Shown here piece by piece: positions 1 through 12,261 of a DNA stretch of 64,000 bases (within the stretch, counting starts at the first letter, position 1; each line of letters opens with the position of its first letter). Below the pieces are notes generated by a model, which ran no database searches, was not told where the DNA came from, and saw only the letters and a list, made by a program, of their open reading frames with translations. The translations under genes were made by a program, and so were the position numbers. The stretch lies in NCBI GenBank assembly GCA_002914845.1, contig JXTC01000664.1:1-64000 (forward strand), given 5' to 3'. This DNA is from Trema orientale. Taxonomy: Eukaryota; Streptophyta; Magnoliopsida; Rosales; Cannabaceae.

Positions 1-1257
1 GTTTAAGGGCTGAAGCAAGAGAAATTAACTACAACTTCAAAATCCTACATAATGCTCACTTTGACTAGTTTGAGTTTTTATTGAAGTTCTTGCCTTCTAC
101 CTCCACCAAACTGATCCCCAAGGCTTAGAATCTGATTTTAGGACTCAAGAGAACCTAGAGAAACAATTATTTAATTGAGAGCAAGTGGTGAATTGAAATT
201 AGAAAACAAAACATAGGAAGAAGAACTAGTAGAACTACCTTGACTAGTTTTGATCTATCTTGCTTTCTAGAGCTCCAACTTGAGTTCTACCACTTGGAAA
301 CTCTTGGAAATGGATAAGGGAAGTTGAGAGAAGTGTAGGAAGGTGTTGGAGAGGCTCAGGTCGTGGCTGGAGAGGAAGGGAAAGAAAATGACCAGATTTG
401 ATCAAAAATCAATACTTAATGGCTAAGAAAAGGCATTACTTAATTTCTAAGGGGTATTTTGGGTATTTCACTCATTAATTTCCATGTGTCAAGCTCTAGA
501 ACACTCTTAGCATAGTCACCACGTTGCTGGACAATCCTATGCACTCAAGTCTAGCCAAAGTTGGTAAATCCTAGCTTAGAAAGTGAAATCTAGTCATACT
601 TTGACTAATGATCCTATATAGCCAATCTTATTGTAATTTGGTGGAATCTAGCCCTATAACCAATCATTAAACATAGAAATAAATCAATTAGACTCTAATT
701 AATAATTTAAATAAAGTATCAATGCCTAATTATTAGAGTGCACAAAATTAACCTTACGCGATTAAGCTGAATCTAAGCTAGCTTAGTGTAACTAATCACC
801 AATTCAGTACAGTGACTGCCACCTCGTGCTTACCTGGGGCCGACCAATAAAATGCTATAATTGAGTCCTAAACATTAAATTAAAGCTATTTGACGTGTTA
901 AACGAACTGTGAATTAGGCTCCGAAAAGCGTGAAAAATGCATTTTACCGAAAAACTACTATTTGACCTAGTTGTCAACTAATATGATCTTAATGTATGTG
1001 CATATAGTATTGCTATTCATGAATATATTCTTCATTCTTTTCACACACCAAGCTCTCTCTCTGAGGGTATTGAGCCTTTACACTGCATTGGGACATTTTA
1101 ACAATCATTAGTATAATAATATCTATGTAAATGCATGTAACATAATAAATGAGCATGTTACCATGAAAGTGGTACTAATAACTTCTAGATGCCTAATATG
1201 CAACTAGAACATGTTTATTATTGGCTTGGTATGCATGTGAGAATCTTGGGTACCACA
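1..1257 (-). mobile_element. Partial long LTR (gypsy-type), cut by window edge
   Basis: Read on the minus strand, this stretch starts at 1257 with TGTGGTACCCAAGATTC and follows the solo LTR at 54672-57649 in the opposite orientation. Shared blocks include the trinucleotide-rich leader, the region around 900-950 (plus-strand text aggctccgaaaagcg) and the CTCTCTC-rich part near 330-360. Position 1 corresponds to roughly 55930 in the other copy, so about 1.7 kb of this LTR lies outside the window. The LTR begins exactly where a copia reverse transcriptase fragment stops, so it inserted into that older element. Whether it is solo or belongs to a full element cannot be seen here. Family assignment to Ty3/gypsy is inference from LTR length and the TGTGGTRCCC start. 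Confidence 0.8.
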
Positions 1258-1575
1258 AAGGGGCCTGCTTTAAAGTCTATATAAAGGTTTAGTAAGTTTA
1301 CACACATGAGAAAGCTTAGTAGGATCTTCAAAACCCAGAGGTCGAGCCATAAAAATATCTTCTTCAAGATCACCATTCAGAAATGTATTATGAATATACA
1401 ACTGTCGAATAGACCAGCCACGAGATAAAGTAAGAGTTAAGACAACTCAGATGATGCTAGCTTTTACAACAGGACTAAATGTCTCAAAATAATCAACTCC
1501 ATGAGTCCGAGTAAAGACTTTTGCGATAATAGAACCATCTAGGTTATACTTGAGCTTTAAAATCCATTTACAGTT
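1258..1575 (-). pseudogene. Decayed Ty1/copia reverse transcriptase fragment
   Basis: Minus-strand translation gives recognisable copia RT text: KWILKLKYNLDGSI near 1570-1530, then HGVDYFETFSPVVKAS near 1510-1460, [25 protein letters not shown] near 1420-1340 (with substitutions), and CKLTK followed by KQAP at about 1290-1258. There is an in-frame stop after KASII and a frameshift near the KQAP block. The region before the YVDD catalytic box is present, but YVDD itself is missing because the gypsy-type LTR interrupts the gene at 1257. It differs in sequence from the copia element at 23584-30441, so it is a second copia family. Confidence 0.8.
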
Positions 1576-3181
1576 TATAAGATTAGCACCGAGAAAAATG
1601 AACACAAAAAAGTATTTTCTTTACTCTTCCGCATCCCATGATAATACAATTCACAAGAAAGATTGAATCAAAAGTATCTCATCCTCTCTAGAGTGATCTT
1701 GGAAATAGGCTTATCAGATATAAAATAATTCAAGAACTCTCTCTCCAATTCTCAAGAACCTTAAAACCAATTATAAAAATATCTTCATTATTAGGATCAA
1801 AGTGAAAGGTTGAAGAATAAGAGGACAAAAGAACGAGAGATTTTCAAAAGGGATGGGAAAAGAAATTTTGTTTAAGTTTTTTATTGATGACTAATTTTAG
1901 AATAAGAAACTTTTTAAATGTTGTGTTAAGAAAGTGTTCTAATTTTAAATTTTAAAGTAGGGTGAAGAGAGGAAAAAAATAAAGTGGTAATAGAGTCACC
2001 TTAAACTCTATTATTCAAAATAGTGCGAAATCGAATTCCTCAAAGGGAGTTCGCGGGGATATAGGCTCGAATTTGAGTTGAACGTCGATAACAATTCTTT
2101 GTGCTGATCTTTTGTTGATTGTGTTCTTGCTTGGATTTGAATTTCTTGTTCCCGCATTTGATTACTCGAAATTGGTGTTAGGAAAAATTCCTACAACGTA
2201 CAGTTCACCTCTCTTAACAACCCATGGAATTTAAAATGATAAGGAAAAGCCTTGGACTCGGCAAATTTGACCACTTATTAATAAGAAAACATTTCTAATA
2301 TTGAAACTCATAAAATATCAATATTCAAAAGAAATCAAAACACACTACAACATCAATCAAAACATGTAACCAAATAAGTACCAATATTTCCTTAAACATA
2401 ACAAATTAAAGTCGACACCAATAGCTACGAGTACGGTGAGTTAAAACTAAAAACGGGGTATATGTGCAAAGAATTCCCAGCTGCTCACCAAACGAAACCG
2501 AGTGATTTGGGGAAGTCTTAAACCAAACCAACCCATTTTACAGATGACAATAATAAACGATGGAAATTTTTCTCAAGATGTTACTAACAACGAAAGAAAT
2601 GTTTTTGAAGACCATAAGATGAAGCAATGACAAACAGAAGAGCATTTGAAGATCCCCTAGAATCCATTAAAATAAAGTCAATGGAAATAAATATTGGATA
2701 AAGTAGTACAAGCCAATTGTTCAAACTTCAAATCACTCTCCAGCCTCTACAAGAATGGATGATATCATACAAATGTTCCTATACAATATTATGAATCTAA
2801 TGAGATGTAACCCTGAATAAAAAGGGCTAAAAGAATGAAGGCACAAATTTTCCGCATCAACTGAATCAGGCTACAAAATTTGGAACGAAACATTGACAAA
2901 TGCGAAGAGTTCTCTGTAATGCCAAGGTGAGTTTGAACCCAAGTCTCTGATCCTGGAAACAAAGGGAAAAAAAACACTCTTTTAGATATAAGGCCAAGGC
3001 TCTACCTTCACACTTCAGTTATATTATTCAATCTATAAACGACTATACAGCCATCTAAGTAAGATCAACATTAGTCGGACTGCCACTGCCAAAAGAACCT
3101 ATAAATGCAATATGGTTGGTCTCATCAAATATACATACAAGTCAAATCATTGCAAACGCTAAGACAGGAGCAGGCTGTACC
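1576..3181. other. Intergenic stretch and 3' flank of the M50B gene
   Basis: AT-rich, no coding signal. The left half may hold further remains of the copia element, but no motif could be read. About 2790-3181 lies directly after the stop codon of the M50B gene and should contain its 3' UTR. An AATAAT near 3020-3030 on the minus strand is a possible polyadenylation signal. The 62-residue reading frame at 2789-2977 has no recognisable feature and is not called. Confidence 0.4.
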
Positions 3182-6100
3182 TCAAGATAAGATGACTAGT
3201 CCCAGATACATTGATCCACAAAGAAATATAAATGATATCATTCCCCTGCCAGTGTAGTCCATTGCAATAAGTGAAAAAAAAAAAAAGAAAAGAAAAAAAA
3301 TGTGATCAACAAAATATTATTTAACACAGTAAAAGATATAAAGCTCCTTTTAACTGTGATTACTTACGGCAGTGCCACCTAAACTTTAACATAAGTTATA
3401 TTTGGTCCCTATACTGTAGAATCAATAAAATTGATTTTGCTTTTCCAAAAAATTCGTACAGTAAGTCAGCACAGTCTCTATCAATTTTTAACAGAGCGGC
3501 ACGTATTAGAGACTAAAGGTACAACATGTTGAAAACCTCACCATATGACTCCCCATCCAACTCCATTGCAAGGACAGGGGCAAACTTCAGCAAACTTCTC
3601 AGCATCACTTGAGTTAACTCTTCGAGATATTAAATCATCATAGATATCTGATATTTGTAATTGAGTATCAAACAACTAAAGAATTTATAATCAACAAGGT
3701 ACATGCTAAAGAAGAGTGATCGCACATACCATATACCGAAAACAAACTGTTCATCACACCTGCATTTCACCAAATCGAATATAAAATAACTGTTCGTCTC
3801 CATCCAAGAGATGTAATAGAATATATAGAAAAAGGAGCTTTGCCTCATAAAGGATAACAGGATAAAAATGTACCAATAAAGAGAATGACATAACGGAGAA
3901 TACGGACTGTTGTTTTCTCTTGCAGAACCCAAATTACAGCAAGGAAAATAATGAATCCTGATAGATTCAAGCAGTAAACATCAGAAATTAGCGAGGAAGC
4001 ATATAAATGTATAAGAACTATACTTGTAAACAGCTTGACAGAGGTACTCACCAATACAAAGTCCCCGGAGTGTCCACTGCTTAAAGATAATTGTAAATAA
4101 GATTTCCGGGAAAAAAAAAAGGTTAAAATTATGAGTGCCCAGTTGAAACTTGAAGGTATTTACTAATGAAGACAACAGGCAATAATGTCTGCATATGCCA
4201 ATGCTAAAATATATGAGCTAAGAATCTTACGTTTTTAGCAACAAAGAGCACAACAAACAGAGCAAGAACAAAACAACCAGCAGCAATTCTTGCAGTTAGG
4301 AGATTTGTTGATGCAAGTATCAAAGCCATTCCCCAGAATGATGAGCCAAGATCTGAGTTTTAAGAAGATACATATAAAACATGAAGCTGGTAGAAACATA
4401 CAATAATGCAAAATTGAAAAAGGATATAAACCAATGTCAAAGGAAAAATAAATTATGCTCTATTGACAAAGACCTTATATTCAGCTTTTCTAGGACTGTA
4501 CTTTGTGCATGCAATTTGATAGCAGAACCAGTATAAGCACTTACTATGGGTGCTGTTCAGTGACAGAAACCAAGTGCAATACCAACACAAATAATTAACA
4601 CATGTAACAAACGCCTTGAAGATATACACAATCAAATTTTAGTCTAATACAATGAGGATTTCGTGTTCAGATTGAAAAAAACAAATGACCTGAGGAATGT
4701 AATAATAAAAGAAATATTTGTGTACATATCCTATCAAAGAACATACAAGTGATGCTGTGACTTATTATGGTTTCACAACCACTTCCATTTGACAAGCCTG
4801 AAATTAGGATGGACCGCATAAATAAAGTTTACAGGGAGAAAAGTGTATTACATCCTGCAGGCAAGATCAACCAGTATAAACCACCACGTGTTTGTGTGAC
4901 CCCACCCTCATTGGCATGGACCTGGATCCCCTCCACCTACACATTATATCATACTAGTTTTTTACATGACTGACTCCAGGAAGCAAGGAAATGAGGATGA
5001 AATGGCATGACATTGCCTTACAACTATGCCATTAAGCACAAAAGTGGGGAGGGTAATGAGCTTTTTACCTGACCACACGTGAGTTTGCAAGCAATTGCAT
5101 GACTTGCTTCATGCAGGAACACCGTGATGAGCTTAAAGGGTGTGAGAATAAATGTTCTCCAGAGCTATAACATGCAGAACAAATAATTAATATCATAAGG
5201 GGGGCCAAATTGGATTTGAAAAAAAATGCCAAAGCTATCAACAAAACTCTTAGAATTTCTTACAATCTTGGCTATTACAAGTTTCCTCTTCTGTTTATTC
5301 CCTATTCTGTATATTTCAGAATTTTGTGGGGTTGGCTAAGATAACTCTGGTTGTGTAAATACTGATGATTTCTAGGAGTTTGTTTCCCATTCTTTGTAAT
5401 AATTTTCGTTTCCATTCTCAGGTTTTTAGAATGGCTATATCTAGGTTAACCAGCAAACTTAGCAGTCATTTAAAAATGAATCTGTTAAGACATCAACCTA
5501 TTGAACAAGTTTAATTCAAGCTAACCAAATGAATCTTTTTAGCCATCTCATGGTCATTTTGCTCTCTCTTTTGACTTGGCCCAATGCTTATCATTTTGAC
5601 CTATGTTTCCCGTTGTAACAAACTTTTACAATCCACTCAGATGTACCACAGCCTGTACTCAGCACAAGTCCATTTCATCCCACTAGGCTTTTAGAAAGTC
5701 AGAGGAACTCAGCAGTTATAAGTTTTTTCCTGCATTAATTTCCTTTTCTGTAAATTTCCATTCTGTAAGAATGACCAAGTAAATTTTCTTGTGTAAAACC
5801 TATTTGTACGGATGGTTTCATCTTATTTGCAATTAGTGTTGTTTCAGGTTGGCTGCACCTGAGTGGCCTGCATACTGAATGTGTCAAAATTCACCAGTCA
5901 CATAAAATTCAATATTATAGAACATCAATAAGCTGATATAAGTTAAAATCAAAATAACCAAATGAACCATTCCTATCATCCCATTGTCAGTTTTTTGCTC
6001 CATAACTATCGCTCCACCAGGCGCTCAGACGAATCACAGTCGATAACAATCACAAGTTCCAATCATCCCATTAGTCTCTCACAAAACTAATTCAGTAGCC

Positions 6101-6775
6101 TAACACACACACACACACACACACAAAAGGGCAAAATATTTGTACAAATAATGAAAATTTGGAGTACAGAACAACAAAACCTTATTTCTGAAAGCAAGGA
6201 AGTGGAAGAGATCTAACCCTTTTCCTAATTTTAACTCTACCATACAGCTTCTTTGTTTAACAAGCTAATTAGCATAAATTGAACAGAATATTCAACCCAA
6301 AAAAATAAATAAATAAATAAGGGTAAAGCCAATTGCCAATAGAAGAAATGTAATAGAGTTCAACATCCTATAAAAATCGAAAATGAAAATAAAACTCGTC
6401 CTTAAATTAAAAGAACATGAACATAGTGAAAACAAAAGAACTAAATAGCATGTAAGATAATCAATAATATCATGGGCGAGTCCCATCATTTGGTATGGTT
6501 GACTCCACCCGTTGACACTTGGAGGAATCACCCAGAAGAAGAAAACAAAACCAAAGACTCCAAATGTTCAGTTTCATTTTTTGTTTTCTTTTCTTTTCCT
6601 TCCCTTTCTCGGGAACCAAACAAATTTTAAGGGAGTTCATGAAAAAAAAAAAAAAAAAGAAAGAAAGAGGATTGGGGAGGCGTACCAAGAGGATTACGAC
6701 GGTGAAGACACAAATAGTGATCAAGAAAACGACCTGGTCATGCTTGCAACAGTTCTTAAGCGCCCAATTCGGCAT
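3182..6775 (-). CDS. Peptidase M50B-like integral membrane protein, 9 exons
   Basis: Exons (minus): 6775-6686, 5164-5069, 4936-4852, 4352-4231, 4076-4052, 3957-3874, 3759-3730, 3647-3542, 3245-3182. They total 702 nt, giving 233 residues plus stop with no lesion, and all eight introns are GT-AG. Two exons are tiny (25 and 30 nt). The zinc-protease motif HEASH is at residues 48-52, after a first hydrophobic segment (about 15-32). Conserved HANEGG is at 69-74, LPAGY at 87-91 and a Cys-rich CPCPCNG at 200-206. Further hydrophobic stretches near 92-105, 110-130, 141-152, 158-172 and 214-233 suggest a multi-pass protein. This matches the plant family that Pfam calls Peptidase M50B-like. Members carry the HExxH signature of intramembrane metalloproteases; the substrate is unknown. 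The start is the ATG at 6775, since the upstream in-frame codon is TTG. Intron 1 (1.5 kb) carries an (AC)n microsatellite. The gene appears intact and functional. Confidence 0.95.
6103..6124. repeat. (AC)11 microsatellite in intron 1 of the M50B gene
   Basis: Eleven uninterrupted AC dinucleotides inside the 1.5-kb first intron. Confidence 0.95.
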
Positions 6776-7287
6776 TCTCAATCTCTATTCTAGTGTCCTC
6801 CAATAATTGGGAGTTGGGATCAGGAAAGAAAGTGTGAGAAAATTCGAGAAAAAAGATAGGGGGAAAAAAAAAAAAAAGAGAGAAAGTGGTTGGGTTGAGT
6901 TGGTCTTCTTTCTTCTCTTTCTCTCACACTTTTGGTTAAAAATGTCAAGTAAGGTAGAGAGGGAGACGGAGCCAATCCAAACCAAGACGCGGTTGCTTGC
7001 TTGGAAGGTGTAAACGTTAATGTTAATGTTATTGTCGTTTGTGAAATTTTGTTTTTTGAAAAATTGTTGGCTCTTTGAATTTTGAATGTGAGACTTGGTT
7101 ATGATTGGAGAGAGAGATGCCACAATCCTGCACGTTTCCTCAACGCTGATTCGCTAATTTCAATTGGGTCGCCACGGACCGGAACAATACCCAACGACTC
7201 ACTTAGGATCGGGTTGTCAGTGGGCATGGATAGTTGGAATTAACCGACGCTCGCACATGTTTACATACACGCACGCACCACGTTACC
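6776..7287 (-). promoter_or_regulatory. 5' leader and promoter region of the M50B gene
   Basis: This is the sequence upstream of the minus-strand ATG at 6775. It contains a long homopurine run on the plus strand (about 6835-6890; pyrimidine-rich in the sense of the gene), which is typical of plant 5' leaders. A clear TATA box was not found. The upstream boundary is set by the hAT insertion, whose target duplication begins at 7288, so at most about 0.5 kb of original promoter remains next to the gene. Reading frames at 6512-6806 and 6785-7123 are low-complexity shadows. Confidence 0.4.
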
Positions 7288-8121
7288 ATGAAACTTAGGG
7301 TGTTTACGGTTCGGTTTGGGCGGTCTGAACTCCCAAATATTGATCAAACCGCATGTTCGGTTTTGGTAGATCATCGGACCATGTGGTCTGAAACGATTGA
7401 TCCAAACCGGCCAGACCGAACCTATTTTTTGCAGTGCGATTTGGGCGATTCTCGCGGTTTGAGTTTTGGACTTTATTAGTTACGGACTTTGGACTTTGAT
7501 AGATTAGGCCTTCACCTATTAAACTTTAAGTTTTTTTTAAAAAAATCACTTTTAAAACAAATACAAAAAAATATATATCACATCTTTTAATCTTAACAAA
7601 AACAACTCTAAAATCTAAAAATCAAACGAAAAATAAGTATAAACCATCTAAAAACTAAATCATAAAATGTTACAACCAAATCAATGCATGACAATAAATC
7701 TAAAATTTAAGTTACAACCCAATCGAAATCTAATGTCTAAAATATCTTAAAATAAATAACAATCATCTAACACGTGAAATCACAACAACAAAAAAAAATA
7801 ATAATAATAATCATCTAACAAACCATAACATAAGAATAACTTAATAGTAGACCAAGTTACAACACCAAAAAATAGACTTCAAACTTCAACCACTTCAATG
7901 CTGCAAAAAAAAAAAAAAGTATTAGACATAAATATTACACTTCAATACCCATTGCAAAAGAAAAAAATAGGATAGGATTAGGTATTACCATCAAACCTAG
8001 TCAAGGTTTACTACTTCAGATGTCAAAGTTGATTTCTCTACAAAGTGAAAATTTGTATGAAGTTAGACAATCATAATGTTACAATGCATAGTTAATAATT
8101 AATACAAAATAATAAATATGT

Positions 8122-10253
8122 TTATTGTATAAAGAAATTATTACCTGATTCAATACTTTCATAAATTTCAATCTCTTCCAAAACTGGAGCCATGTCCAAT
8201 GGTAAGGATTTGGATCTTAACCAATTTTGGCAATAAATCAAAACTTTAGCCATTGTTGGACTTAACGAGCTCCGAAAACAATCAAGCACTCTACCTCCAG
8301 TGCTAAAAACAGACTCCGAAGCTACAGTTGAAACTTGGATTGCTAGAACATCTCGAGCAATTGCACCAAGAACGGGAAACTTTGAAGAGGTCACTTTCCA
8401 CCATTCCAAGATGTCAAAATTTGGATTCTTCCTATCCTCAATACATTCAGCAAGATATCTATCAAACTTATTTTTCAAGTCAAATGACTCATCTTCTGCA
8501 CATTCTTTATCAAACTCAGATTCTAAGTCAAAAGAATCTTCATCATCAGAATCTATCACACTTATTTTCTCTTGAGAAGATGACCCACCAGCTTGAGTAT
8601 TGTCATTTTGTTGTACTTTGAATTCATTTGTTGCATAGTGACGCACTAACTTTGTTATGCAACTCTTGATGGCAGCCATGATAATCTTAACCTCTTCCTC
8701 ACTATAGAGCTTTTTCAAATAAAAATGCACATATTTCAATTTGTGCCTAGGATCAAGGACCACCGCCACATAAAGAAGAATATTTTGTCTTTCAATGTTA
8801 CCCCAATACTTATCAAATTTTACTTTCATCCTAGTAGCCATATTCGTCAAGATTGAATCCTTACTAGAACGCCATTTGATTAATTTTCTATGCACTATTG
8901 AAATCTCATGAAAATAAGTATTTGAAGTAACAAACAAGGAAGCACTAAACTTTAAAGTAGCTTCATAAAAAGTCTTCAAAAACTTGTAAAATTTACTACA
9001 ATTCTCCCAATCTTTACTCATTAGCGGCCCTAAAGATTTTTTTCTACGCCTATCTTCCTCACAAAATAGTGCAAATATAAACTATCTTCCTCTTCCAACA
9101 ACTTAAAAGCATCAACAAATCTCAATGCATGTTCCAACATTAAATAAGTGGAGTTCCACCTAGTTGGCACATCCAAGCAAACAAGAGCCTTATCCTCTTT
9201 ACAAGTATTCTTCACACAACCTTTGAATCTAGCCAACCTTAAAGGAGAAGCTCACCTAACGGCGTTACAGACAGCTGTAATAGAATTGTCTAACTCATTC
9301 AATCCATCTTGCACTATCAAGTTTAGGATATGAGCTGAGCATCTCATATGTAAATATTCTCCATCACAAATGGCACTCTTCCAAATTTGCAATCTCTTCC
9401 CTATGTGACTAATAGCCCCATTGTTAGAAGCAGCATTATCAACTCTGATTGTAAATACCGTCTCAATACCCCATTGTTTCAAGCATGACTCAATTGCTTT
9501 GCCTATTGTCTCTCCCTTATGATTAGGAATTTGACAAAAATTCAAAATCCTTTTTTGCATCTTCCATTCAAAATCTATAAAGTGAGTTGTTAACACCATA
9601 TAATTGACATTCTGAATAGAAGTCCACGTGTCAGTGGTTAGAGAGACTCTTTGTGAATTCTTTATAAAGTAAGATTTCAACTTTTTCTTCTCATCATTGT
9701 AAAGATTAATGATATCTCTAGCAATTATAATCCGTGATGGAAGATCAAACTTTGGACATGCAATACTACAAAACATTCTAAAGCCCTCTTGCTCCACAAA
9801 CCTAAACGGCAACTCATCAATCACAATCATTTTGGCACATGCAACCCTACAAGCAACTTGACTAAATCCCATAGCTACAAGATTGCTACCACCAACACTT
9901 TCATCACCTTTCTTTTGAAAAGACAATATTTTTTGCTTCTTATCGTCCAATCTAAAAGGATATTTTTTACACTGATTATTCAAATGGTTCCAAAGAGTAC
10001 TAATCCCATTTCTTCTAGTATCACTAGCATAGTCTTTATCACAATAATTGCACACAGCCCTAGGGTCAGTAGGGTCCTCCTTATTTCTAGTAAAATGATC
10101 CCAAACTTCTGATACTTGCCTAACTTTCTTTTTTTCACGGTTGGTCTTAGGAGGCAACGGGGGTTTACTCTTACAACTACTAGTTGAATCGAGGGTATTG
10201 ACTAATTGGGGTGAATTTTTCACAGAAGGTGTCATATTGCTACTATCCTCCAT
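8122..10253 (-). pseudogene. hAT transposase (BED zinc finger, hATC dimerisation domain), disabled
   Basis: The ATG is at 10253. Residues about 46-105 form a BED-type zinc finger (VCNYC, then HLNNQC). The RNase H-like catalytic core follows, with LTTDTW and RVDNAASNNGA supplying the expected acidic residues, then HMRCSAHILNLIV. Downstream come LDVPTRWNSTY and finally the hATC dimerisation block around 8420-8220 (ILEWWKVTSSKFPVLGAIARDVLAI, then STVASESVFSTGGRVLD). Two lesions break it. An in-frame TGA at about 9249 follows CNAVR, and there is a frameshift in an A-run near 9043-9050, after which the frame resumes at MSKDWENC (9021). It is probably Ac-like within the hAT superfamily; I did not assign a subfamily. 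An intron at the first break cannot be fully excluded, because the stop sits in a GTGAG context. Confidence 0.93.
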
Positions 10254-10679
10254 CTAACAAACATAAAATTATAACATAATCACATACTATGCACAAAATT
10301 AAAACTACTAACAGAATAAAGAACACAACAGAACAAAGAACAAATTTTATTAACCAGACCAGGGGGAACGGGAATCTAAGATTGTCATTAAAATTAGAGT
10401 AACTAGAATTTCAAATATACATAATTAGTCTTAAACACACATAATCAGAATCTCATATTCCATAAATCTACAAGCAAGTCCCTTCAAAGCCAATCAGGTA
10501 CTAACACTTTTTTTTTTCTTTTTTTCCTCGTTATAAATTGTATGGCTCAATCCTTTTCCTGTTTCTAAATTTTCAGTCTATATATATATAGTAGAATAAC
10601 AATAAGAAAATACAACAATATCAAACATGTTGAAACTGAAACCCACGCTACCCAATCCCAGCAACTAGTAAGAGTAAAC

Positions 10680-11010
10680 TGACCTGAGTCTTCGCGAGAA
10701 AGAGTGACTGAACGCCACGAACTGTTGAACGCGAGCTGTAGACCGTGAGCTGTTGACTGCGAGTGACTAACGAGAGGTGTTGACCACGAGCTGTTGACCA
10801 TGAACTGTAGACTGAGAGATTGCTGCAAGGACGAGCTGAGATGGGTCGAAGCTCGGACGGACGTTGCTTCCGCAGACGATCTCGGACGAGGAGTTGATGC
10901 GAGGACAGCGGTGTAAATCAGCAGATAAGCTTGGACGGACGTGGCTTCGCTAGACGACCTCGGACGTTTGCTGCACCTGCACGGACGACGACCTCAGATG
11001 CTTCGTGAGA
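10680..11010. repeat. Short direct repeats in the hAT 5' region
   Basis: Upstream of the transposase start, the motif GAGCTGTTGACC and close variants recurs about six times between 10715 and 10815. A longer unit around GGACGGACGT..GCTTC is repeated at about 10853-10898 and 10930-10975. The block is GC-rich compared with the surrounding sequence. Such repeats in hAT elements can be transposase-binding or promoter sequence; that role is inference. Confidence 0.6.
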
Positions 11011-11786
11011 CGGAGGCGTTTCTAGATGTTGCTGGGCTTACGAGAAGATCGGGTTGAGGGCGAGATTTCTGAGCTCTAGAGGTTGAGGACGAGATTTCTG
11101 GGCTATGGAAGGGAGGGCTGTGGTAGAAAGATTGACAAAGAGTCAGAGACAGAGTGAGTCGGTCTATGGGAGGGCTGCGGCAGTGGGTGAACATGTTAAG
11201 AATGAAGAAGACTAGAAGAGGAACCCTAGAGAGAAAGAGAGAATGGGCTGATGATAGTTTATTTTGGGCTTGCATAAATTGGTTGGGCCATATTTACATG
11301 CAATCAACTATATACAAATTATAACAAAAATATACATATTACATATTCTCGGCCGGTTTAGTTTGAAACTGCAAAAATTCGGCTAAAACAGCAAACCGCA
11401 CCGCACCGCACCGCTCGGTTTGGCAATTTTCTAAACCATCACCGACCGTATATTAAAAAAAATCGCCAGTTTCAGTGCGGTGCGGTCTGTTTCCGCGGTG
11501 CACCGGTTTTTTTGAACACCCTTAATGAAACTCTTTGGGCCAATTTGGTTAAACTTTTTGAGATGGTAAAAACACTTTTTAACAAAGTTTCGGTAAAGGT
11601 GTTTGGTAAACATGCAAGCTAAAGCTAAAAAGTAGATTCTTGAACAATTTAGCCCATAGCTAAAGCTAAAAAGCAGATTCTTAAACAATTTATACTATTT
11701 AATTGCGTTAATACGAGAAGATATGATATGAATTATTACTCATCTACTTTGTGTCATTGGTGGATATTTGTCCCGATTTTTTGAAA

Positions 11787-12261
11787 GGGATAATATTATT
11801 AAAAAAAAAAAAAGAAAACAGCCATCGTTTTTAGCCTTTTATCAAAAAATCCCACGCATTTTATTAATATCAAATAAAATTTTTTATTTTTGTTTTTCTA
11901 TCAAATCTTACCGGATCACGTATATAATCAAAATTAGAGTCAAAATTATTTAAAATGAGTATTTTTAACTTTTGAAATCAGATAATAGAATTTAAAAAAA
12001 ATCGTGTGTATGAGAGTTGTTGTTGTTAGATTCCTAAGATATTTTATATTCTGGCTATTTTTGTGGATACCAATAGATAATTTTAAAGATTAAAGACGTT
12101 TCTACAACAATTTTAAACTCTAATTTTGATTATATATGTGAATCTGGTGAGATTTAATAGAAAAATACAAATAAAAAGTTTTAATTTATATTAGTGAAAA
12201 GGCATGGGTTTTTTTGATAAAAGGCTAAAAGTGGTGGTTTTTTTTTTTTTTTAATTAGCCC
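11787..12261. mobile_element. MITE with about 165-bp inverted repeats, 9-bp target duplication
   Basis: The two halves are inverted copies: AGCCATCGTTTTTAGCC and following text on the left pairs with GGCTAAAAGTGGTGG on the right. Further in, the block around AATCAAAATTAGAGT (11929) pairs with ACTCTAATTTTGATT (12118). Ends are GGGATAAT and ATTAGCCC. Flanks TTTTTGAAA (11778-11786) and TTTTTGCAA (12262-12270) match 8 of 9. The 9-bp duplication points to the Mutator superfamily. There is no coding capacity. Confidence 0.85.

Larger units (their letters stand above)
7296..11524 (-). mobile_element. Full-length hAT transposon with 8-bp target duplication
   Basis: The element begins TAGGGTGTTTACGG and ends TTTTTGAACACCCTTA, so the termini are imperfect inverted repeats (TAGGGTGTTYA). 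It is flanked by the perfect 8-bp duplication ATGAAACT at 7288-7295 and 11525-11532. GC-rich subterminal blocks with CGGTTTGG, GGGCGGT and GCACCGC motifs lie within about 200 bp of both ends. The interior carries one transposase gene on the minus strand (8122-10253), broken by two lesions. Length is 4229 bp. With intact ends but dead transposase, it could move only if an active relative supplied the enzyme. The 712-bp element at 63004-63715 shares its ends. Confidence 0.95.

Noticed and set aside
4767..4973. 68-residue plus-strand frame
   Set aside because: It is the antisense of M50B exon 3, where the minus strand gives the conserved HANEGG and LPAGY text with correct splice sites.
6512..6806. 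Overlapping plus-strand frames of 93 and 95 residues
   Set aside because: They are antisense to exon 1 of the M50B gene and run through poly-A; composition is Lys/Phe-rich shadow text.
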